DNA of 11,241 nt from JAWVEV01 sp033856535 (GTDB taxonomy: Bacteria; Actinomycetota; Thermoleophilia; Miltoncostaeales; Miltoncostaeaceae): positions 1-11,241 of the forward strand of contig JAWVEV010000022.1 in NCBI GenBank assembly GCA_033856535.1. The letters are read 5' to 3'. Below are positions 6,846-11,241 of the stretch, piece by piece. Below the pieces are notes generated by a model that did not search any database, was not told where the DNA came from, and was given only the letters and a program-made list of their open reading frames with translations. Each line of letters opens with the position of its first letter. The first letter of the stretch is position 1. A program made the translations under genes and the position numbers.

Positions 6846-9800
6846 CTACGCGGCGGTGCGGAGCGGCGGACGGCTCGCGGTGCGGATCACCTGGCTCGCA
6901 GTCGACGACGCGCCGACCCGCGCGGCCCAGGCGACGGTCGGCGCGGCGGAGGCGTCGATCGCCGCAGCCACCGTTCCCGGGCTCGCCTCCGGCCCGGAAA
7001 CCGCCTCCAGCGGACGCCACGCCAGGCGCCCGGCGGGGCGCAGGCGCGCGAGCACGCGGCGCTTGCCGGCGATGTTCTGGGCCCAGGCGATGACGGCGTC
7101 GCCGCGGGCGTTCATGGCGATCGACGGCTCGCCCGCGCTCGGGCCGGGGGGACCGTCGATCGGCCCCTTCGGCGAGATGAACATCGGCTTCTCCCAGCCG
7201 ATGGCGCCGGCGCGGCGGGCGATGATCATGACGCGGTAGTTGAAGGTCTCGAGGTCGAAGGCGCGCACGGCCACGAGGACGTTGCCGGCGCCGTCGATCG
7301 CCGCCCGCGCGCCGTCGTTGGAGTACCGGCCGACCGGCGCGATCCGCTCGGGCCCGCCCCAGCCGCCCTCGACGCCGCGGATTCTCGCGAAGACGCCGGC
7401 GCCGGACGACACCGCAACCGCGCGGGCGGCGTCGTTCACGGCGATCCGCGGCTCGCCGAAGCCGACGTCCGTGGGCGGGACCAGAACCTGCGGAACGTCG
7501 AAATCCCCGCCGGCGGGCCGCGCGGCGACGGTGAGGGCACCGCCCGGGAACGGAGCCCAGGCGGCGAGGGCCAGGCCGCCGGGCGCCATGGCGAGCCCCG
7601 TATTGGTGATCAGGGTGGTCCCGCCGTCGCCGAGCGCCACGGGGGTGCCGAACGCTCCGCCCGAGGGCCGCGCCGCCGCCGAGATCTCCGTCGTGCCGGT
7701 GCCGCAGCGGCACGTCCAGACCGCGAGCGCCGAGCCGTCGGAGGCGATCCCGACGTCGGGATCGACACCGGTGCCCGGCGCGCCGAGCGTCGCCGGCGCC
7801 GACCAGGCCTCGGCCCGCGGGCCAAGCAGGACGGCCTGCGCCGACGCGTTCGCGAGCGAGCTCCCGCCGCTCGTCCAGACCGCGGCGGCCTCGCCGGCGG
7901 CGTTCATCTCGACCCGCGGGGTTCCGGTGAAGGAGTTCGTGGCGCCCTGACCCAGCCGCCGGGCCGGCGCCCAGCCCATGGCGCCGGCCGCGCGGATCGC
8001 GGAGACCACCGAGGGGACGCCCTTGGCGGGCGAGGCCTTCCAGATGGCCGCCGAGCGCCCGCGGTCGCCCACCGCGAGGTCGACGCCGGAGATGGTGGTG
8101 GCGGTCGAGCCGGCGATCGTCGTGGGGCGTCCCCAGGGCGCGCGCAGCACGGGCGGCCGGTACGGCTTCACGGCCGGCGGACGGGCGCCGGCCTTCGAGG
8201 GGACGATCCGGCGGATCACGCCCTCGTCGCCCGAGGCCACCCAGACGACCCCGTCGGCGACGTCGACGGTAGCCGGCGCCGCGCCGAGCGGGATGGGGCG
8301 GCCGATGGGACGGGCCGTGCGGGCGTCGATGCGCACGAGGCGGGCGGGCACCCGGACCGTGGCGGGGTCGATGCCGGCGGTGTTCGTGCCCTGCACGGCC
8401 CACACGCTGCTGCCGTCGAAGGCGAGCGACGAGCAGGTGAACCGGGGGCGGCCCGGGACCTCGCTGCGGGTGTGAACCCGGGCGGTGGCGGACCCACTCA
8501 CCAGGATGCAGCCGCCGGGCCCGCTGAGCCCCCAGACGGCGTCGCCGCGAACGACCAGGCCGACGCCCAAGCCGCCGTCGGTCGCGATCTTCCCGGATCG
8601 CGTGTCGAGCCGCTGGACGGTCCTGCTCTTGTCCGAGTACCGGGTGAACCAGACGTACCGCGACCCGACCGCCAGGCCCGACGCGGTCGGCTCCATGTCC
8701 TGGTTGTGGCCGACGACCGTGATGCGCTCGCCGACCGCGTTGGTGGCCGGATCGATCCGCGCCAGCTGCTGCTCATTGCAGCCGGACTGGAAGCCGGTGC
8801 GGCGCTCGCACTCGACGGTCCACACCCCGGCGGGGCCGGCGGCGAGCGCGCCGCTGCTGATGATGGGGATCTCGGCCGCGACCTTGGCGGTCGCCGGGTC
8901 GACCCGCACGATGCCGCGGTCGGACGAGTAGCCACGGCTCACCCAGACGGCGCCGGCGCCGATCGCCAGGCGCTCCGCCCCGTCCACCGGGATCGGGTCG
9001 GCGGTGGCGCGACCCGTGCGCTGGTCCAGCCGCAGGACCACCATGCGGCCGGCGTCGTCCTCGGTCAGCACCCAGACCGCGCCGAGGCCCACCGCGACCT
9101 GCTTCGGGCTGGTGCCGGCGGGCATCAGCGGCTTCGCCGGCCGGTTGATGAGGATCGTGACCGACCGCGAGAAGGCGGGCTTGCCCTGGCTCTCGAACGC
9201 GAGGCGCGCCACGAGTTTGCCGGGGAATGTGAGTCGGACCTGCATGTCGGCCGTCTGGCCGGTGACGTTCACCACCGGCCCCATGTTCCGGAAGGCGCCG
9301 GCGTACTTCTGCTGCAGCCGCACGGGCAGGACCTCGGCGTAGCCGTCGACCGCGAGCTTCAGCCGGAGCATCGTGCCCTCGGTCGTCTCCCGCGGCCACT
9401 GGTCGATCCGCACGGCGACCGGAGGAGGCTGGAGCACCGCGCCGGGCCGCTCGGTGTAGTCGGCGGAGTGGAGCGGGCCGGCCTGACCGAGCGCGTCGAA
9501 CGAGGTGAACCACATGGCGACGCCCTCGCCGCCCGGGCCGATCGCCGCGGCCGGCGCCCCGACGGCGCCCGGCGCGGAAACCGTCGCCATCGGGCCGAAC
9601 TGGGCGCTCCCGGCCGGCTTGACCGCGGCGCGGACGACCTTGAGCTCGGCCGGACCGCTCCCGCCCGTGGCCCACGCGGCGATGACGCCGCCCGCGGGCC
9701 CGCCGGCGCCGAGCGTCGCGTCGAACGGGCCGATCGTCGCGACAGAGGGCGACAGCGCCTGCAGGGGGCCGAAGGCGGCGCCGGGCGGCCGGACGCGAGC

Positions 9801-10769
9801 GACCACCCCGGCGCCGCCCCACACCACCGTCGCGGTGCCGTCGGGCTCGATCAACGCCTTCGGCGAGGTGGCTCCCGCGGACCCGAGGTTCTCGACGGAA
9901 CCCCACTGGCCACCCGCCGGACGCGATGCGGCCTCTACGAAGGTGCCGCTGCTGCTGCCCGACGCGGCGTTCCACACCGCCAGCAGCTCGCCGGCGGGCC
10001 CGACCGCGACGGACGCGCTGATGATGGACCCGGCGTCGGTCCTGACCACGCCCTCGGGGGCCCAGGGGCCGCCCTGCGCGAGACGGTCGCGGACCTTGAG
10101 CACGCGCCCCGCGTTTCCTGACGGTCCGCCGGCATAGACGACTGCGACGCGCCCCACGGCCCCGCTCGCATCGAAGACCAGCGCATGCTCGCCGGGGGCG
10201 GAGAGCGCCTCGGCCGGGCTCCAACCGCCACCCGGGGCGCGGCTGCTGACGTACGCGGTCAACGACGGGCCGGCCAGCGAGGTGCTCCAGGCCGCGACGA
10301 ACCCGCCGGCGCCGTCCGCGGTGAACGCGCTGAAGTTGGCTCCCGCCGGGGGACCGGGGATGTCCTCCGGCGCCCCGAACGCGCCGCCCGCGGGCCGTAC
10401 GGCGGCGTGGAGCGTCACGGTGACGAGTCCCGTGGTCCACGCCACGGCCGTGTTGCCGGCGGGATCGGTGACGAGGTCGACGATCCCGGAGGCGCCGGCT
10501 GCGGAGACGGTGACCGGCGCGGGCCAGGCGGCGACCCCGGCGGGACGGGTGGCGACGCGGACGATCCCGCCGGAGATCCACGCGGCGGTGCTCGATCCGT
10601 CGGGACCGATGACCACCTTCGGCGCGGAGGCGCGCTCGCCCGGCGGCGTCAGGTCGGCCGGCGCCAGCCAGCGCGGCGCGGCCGCCGCGATCGACGGGAC
10701 CAGCACGAGCAGCAACATCGCCAGCGCCAGGGCGCCGGCGGATCGGATCGCGCGCGGCATGCGATCCAC
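6846..10769 (-). CDS. Giant secreted multi-propeller repeat protein, copy A
   Basis: A 1,307-residue paralogue of the protein at 2830-6789, alignable along its whole length. The signal peptide is MDRMPRAIRS plus a hydrophobic core, cleaved near A30/A31 before PRWLAP. The N-terminal eight repeats have strand anchors W34, W82, F131, W183, W236, W289, F333 and F391, each followed by an A-x-x-W-type strand (W64 through W420, with Y212 in the fourth). An Ig-like region lies at about 449-543. Seven Vgb/YVTN-like blades follow, all with Trp (W566, W609, W650, W707, W746, W790, W843). The C-terminal eight repeats are at 879-1305. Its six cysteines are C654, C664, C754, C779, C1020 and C1022. The start is GTG with AAGGGG five bases upstream; an in-frame ATG three codons later is an alternative with the site 14 bases away. 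No surface anchor or catalytic motif is visible. It begins 76 bases after the small membrane-protein gene. Function unknown; secretion is well supported. Confidence 0.93.
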   Translation of the reverse strand: MDRMPRAIRSAGALALAMLLLVLVPSIAAAAPRWLAPADLTPPGERASAPKVVIGPDGSSTAAWISGGIVRVATRPAGVAAWPAPVTVSAAGASGIVDLVTDPAGNTAVAWTTGLVTVTLHAAVRPAGGAFGAPEDIPGPPAGANFSAFTADGAGGFVAAWSTSLAGPSLTAYVSSRAPGGGWSPAEALSAPGEHALVFDASGAVGRVAVVYAGGPSGNAGRVLKVRDRLAQGGPWAPEGVVRTDAGSIISASVAVGPAGELLAVWNAASGSSSGTFVEAASRPAGGQWGSVENLGSAGATSPKALIEPDGTATVVWGGAGVVARVRPPGAAFGPLQALSPSVATIGPFDATLGAGGPAGGVIAAWATGGSGPAELKVVRAAVKPAGSAQFGPMATVSAPGAVGAPAAAIGPGGEGVAMWFTSFDALGQAGPLHSADYTERPGAVLQPPPVAVRIDQWPRETTEGTMLRLKLAVDGYAEVLPVRLQQKYAGAFRNMGPVVNVTGQTADMQVRLTFPGKLVARLAFESQGKPAFSRSVTILINRPAKPLMPAGTSPKQVAVGLGAVWVLTEDDAGRMVVLRLDQRTGRATADPIPVDGAERLAIGAGAVWVSRGYSSDRGIVRVDPATAKVAAEIPIISSGALAAGPAGVWTVECERRTGFQSGCNEQQLARIDPATNAVGERITVVGHNQDMEPTASGLAVGSRYVWFTRYSDKSRTVQRLDTRSGKIATDGGLGVGLVVRGDAVWGLSGPGGCILVSGSATARVHTRSEVPGRPRFTCSSLAFDGSSVWAVQGTNTAGIDPATVRVPARLVRIDARTARPIGRPIPLGAAPATVDVADGVVWVASGDEGVIRRIVPSKAGARPPAVKPYRPPVLRAPWGRPTTIAGSTATTISGVDLAVGDRGRSAAIWKASPAKGVPSVVSAIRAAGAMGWAPARRLGQGATNSFTGTPRVEMNAAGEAAAVWTSGGSSLANASAQAVLLGPRAEAWSAPATLGAPGTGVDPDVGIASDGSALAVWTCRCGTGTTEISAAARPSGGAFGTPVALGDGGTTLITNTGLAMAPGGLALAAWAPFPGGALTVAARPAGGDFDVPQVLVPPTDVGFGEPRIAVNDAARAVAVSSGAGVFARIRGVEGGWGGPERIAPVGRYSNDGARAAIDGAGNVLVAVRAFDLETFNYRVMIIARRAGAIGWEKPMFISPKGPIDGPPGPSAGEPSIAMNARGDAVIAWAQNIAGKRRVLARLRPAGRLAWRPLEAVSGPEASPGTVAAAIDASAAPTVAWAARVGASSTASQVIRTASRPPLRTAA
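7083..7175 (-). repeat. Most conserved segment of the tandem paralogues, copy A
   Basis: Counterpart of 3067-3159, encoding residues 1199-1229 with the same Gly/Pro-rich loop and M-N-A-R-G-D-A-V strand. Similarity at synonymous positions is high here, which could reflect a fairly recent duplication, local gene conversion, or shared strong codon bias. Confidence 0.7.
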
Positions 10770-10774
10770 CGTAA

Positions 10775-10780
10775 CCCCTT
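10775..10780 (-). promoter_or_regulatory. Ribosome binding site deciding the GTG start of copy A
   Basis: On the minus strand this reads AAGGGG, five bases before the GTG at 10769. The ATG at 10760-10758 is 14 bases away, too far for usual use, although a weaker GGTGG lies five bases before that ATG. The longer start is therefore preferred, but not proven. Confidence 0.5.
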
Positions 10781-10789
10781 CGGAAGACG

Positions 10790-10795
10790 AGGTTA
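10790..10795 (-). promoter_or_regulatory. Possible -10 element (TAACCT) for copy A
   Basis: In the 76-base gap before copy A the minus strand carries TAACCT, matching TANNNT, 20 bases before the GTG. Initiation some seven bases downstream would leave a short leader containing the AAGGGG site. No matching -35 element is found, so this is weak. Confidence 0.18.
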
Positions 10796-10845
10796 TGAGG
10801 CGGTCGTGAAGAACTCTCGCCGCCCCTGTGAGGATTTCGTAGGCC

Positions 10846-11220
10846 TCAGCTTCCCCGGGGGACCAGGTGCAGCCGAGGCGGGTCGGCGGTCTCCTCGTCG
10901 CCCTCGACGTCGCGCACGTAGATCTGCATCCCGTCCCGGGCGCGCCGGCGCCGCAGCCACACGAGGACGATCGCCTCTCCGGCAGGGAGCGCCACCACGC
11001 CCCCCATGAGGATCGGGAACGTCTCCTCGTCCCAAAAGACGACGTACCCGACGAACGCGGCGACGAGAAGGATCACCAGGATCGTCCCGGCGACGTCGCG
11101 CAGCGACCGGGCCGAGGAGCGGGCCCCATCCTCGCGCGGGCCCTCGATCAACGGGAGGGGGCCCGTGCCCGCCGCCTCGAGCCCCTTGCGGAGGCGCCGA
11201 AGCTCGCTCCACGCGTGCAC
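10846..11220 (-). CDS. Small two-helix membrane protein, start uncertain
   Basis: A 124-residue reading if the GTG at 11220 is used (MHAWSELRRLRKGLEAAG), ending in TGA. An Arg-rich cytoplasmic-looking N-terminus is followed by a membrane helix at about 43-63 (VAGTILVILL then VAAFVGYVVFW). A short acidic loop (DEE) leads to a second helix at about 69-89, then an RRRRAR cluster and a polar tail to residue 124. By the positive-inside rule both ends face the cytoplasm. The frame stays open from the GTG to the window edge, and no Shine-Dalgarno site precedes the GTG, so the gene may begin outside the window and be partial here. No family is recognised. Its coding pattern and hydrophobic segments make it a credible gene. 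It is 76 bases upstream of copy A and in the same direction. Confidence 0.7.
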   Translation of the reverse strand: MHAWSELRRLRKGLEAAGTGPLPLIEGPREDGARSSARSLRDVAGTILVILLVAAFVGYVVFWDEETFPILMGGVVALPAGEAIVLVWLRRRRARDGMQIYVRDVEGDEETADPPRLHLVPRGS

Positions 11221-11241
11221 TGGGCCGAGGACGATCGCGCC

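Noticed and set aside
2779..7239. A 1,486-codon open frame on the plus strand antisense to copy B
   Set aside because: It is rich in Arg, Gly, Ala, Pro and Asp with no hydrophobic or domain pattern, and it mirrors a gene with clear signal peptide, repeats and paralogue. Long antisense open frames are expected in very GC-rich coding DNA.
8472..10121. Plus-strand and minus-strand open frames inside copy A (8472-10121 plus; 8773-10581 and 6802-8403 minus)
   Set aside because: All are Arg/Gly/Pro-rich shadows of copy A, which has conserved repeats matching copy B.
10770..10845. Possible hairpin (AACC...GGTT around CTTCCGAAG) covering the ribosome binding site of copy A
   Set aside because: The arms are 4 bases each and imperfect, so I cannot separate it from chance. 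It is not a terminator, having no U-run.

Overview
The window is very GC-rich and its codons end mostly in G or C. All six genes I accept lie on the minus strand. This composition, the GTG starts, and the two secreted Ala/Gly/Pro-rich 'W-x-A-P ... R-P-x-G' repeat proteins suggest an actinobacterium. A member of the Thermoleophilia/Solirubrobacterales would fit, but that is inference from style and no marker gene is present.

In transcription order (right to left) the layout is as follows. (1) 10846-11220: a small protein with two membrane helices, possibly continuing past the right edge of the window. (2) 6846-10769 and (3) 2830-6789: two tandem paralogues of about 1,300 residues each. Each has a Sec signal peptide, eight N-terminal repeats, an Ig-like domain, a seven-blade Vgb/YVTN-like propeller and eight C-terminal repeats. 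(4) 2124-2819: a short-chain dehydrogenase/reductase (SDR) starting only 10 bases after the second giant gene. (5) 435-2087: a large helical (TPR-like) regulator with a C-terminal LuxR helix-turn-helix. (6) 31-303: a small protein with a strong ribosome binding site, resembling dimeric alpha/beta-barrel proteins. The gaps are 76, 56, 10, 36 and 131 bases, so no stretch over 300 bases lacks a gene. No tRNA, rRNA, CRISPR array, insertion sequence or phage gene was seen.

The tandem pair fills about 7.9 kb of the 11.2 kb and is the most unusual part. The proteins align from end to end and share the same repeat counts. Each has only six cysteines, at matching places. Neither shows a cell-wall sorting signal, C-terminal membrane anchor, lipobox or recognised catalytic motif, so they look like freely secreted, disulfide-stabilised multi-propeller proteins of unknown role. 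The two giants and the SDR could be one transcript (gaps of 56 and 10 bases). The regulator and the small protein may form a separate sensing/response pair. Nothing in the sequence ties the metabolic and regulatory genes to the secreted pair beyond shared direction and spacing.
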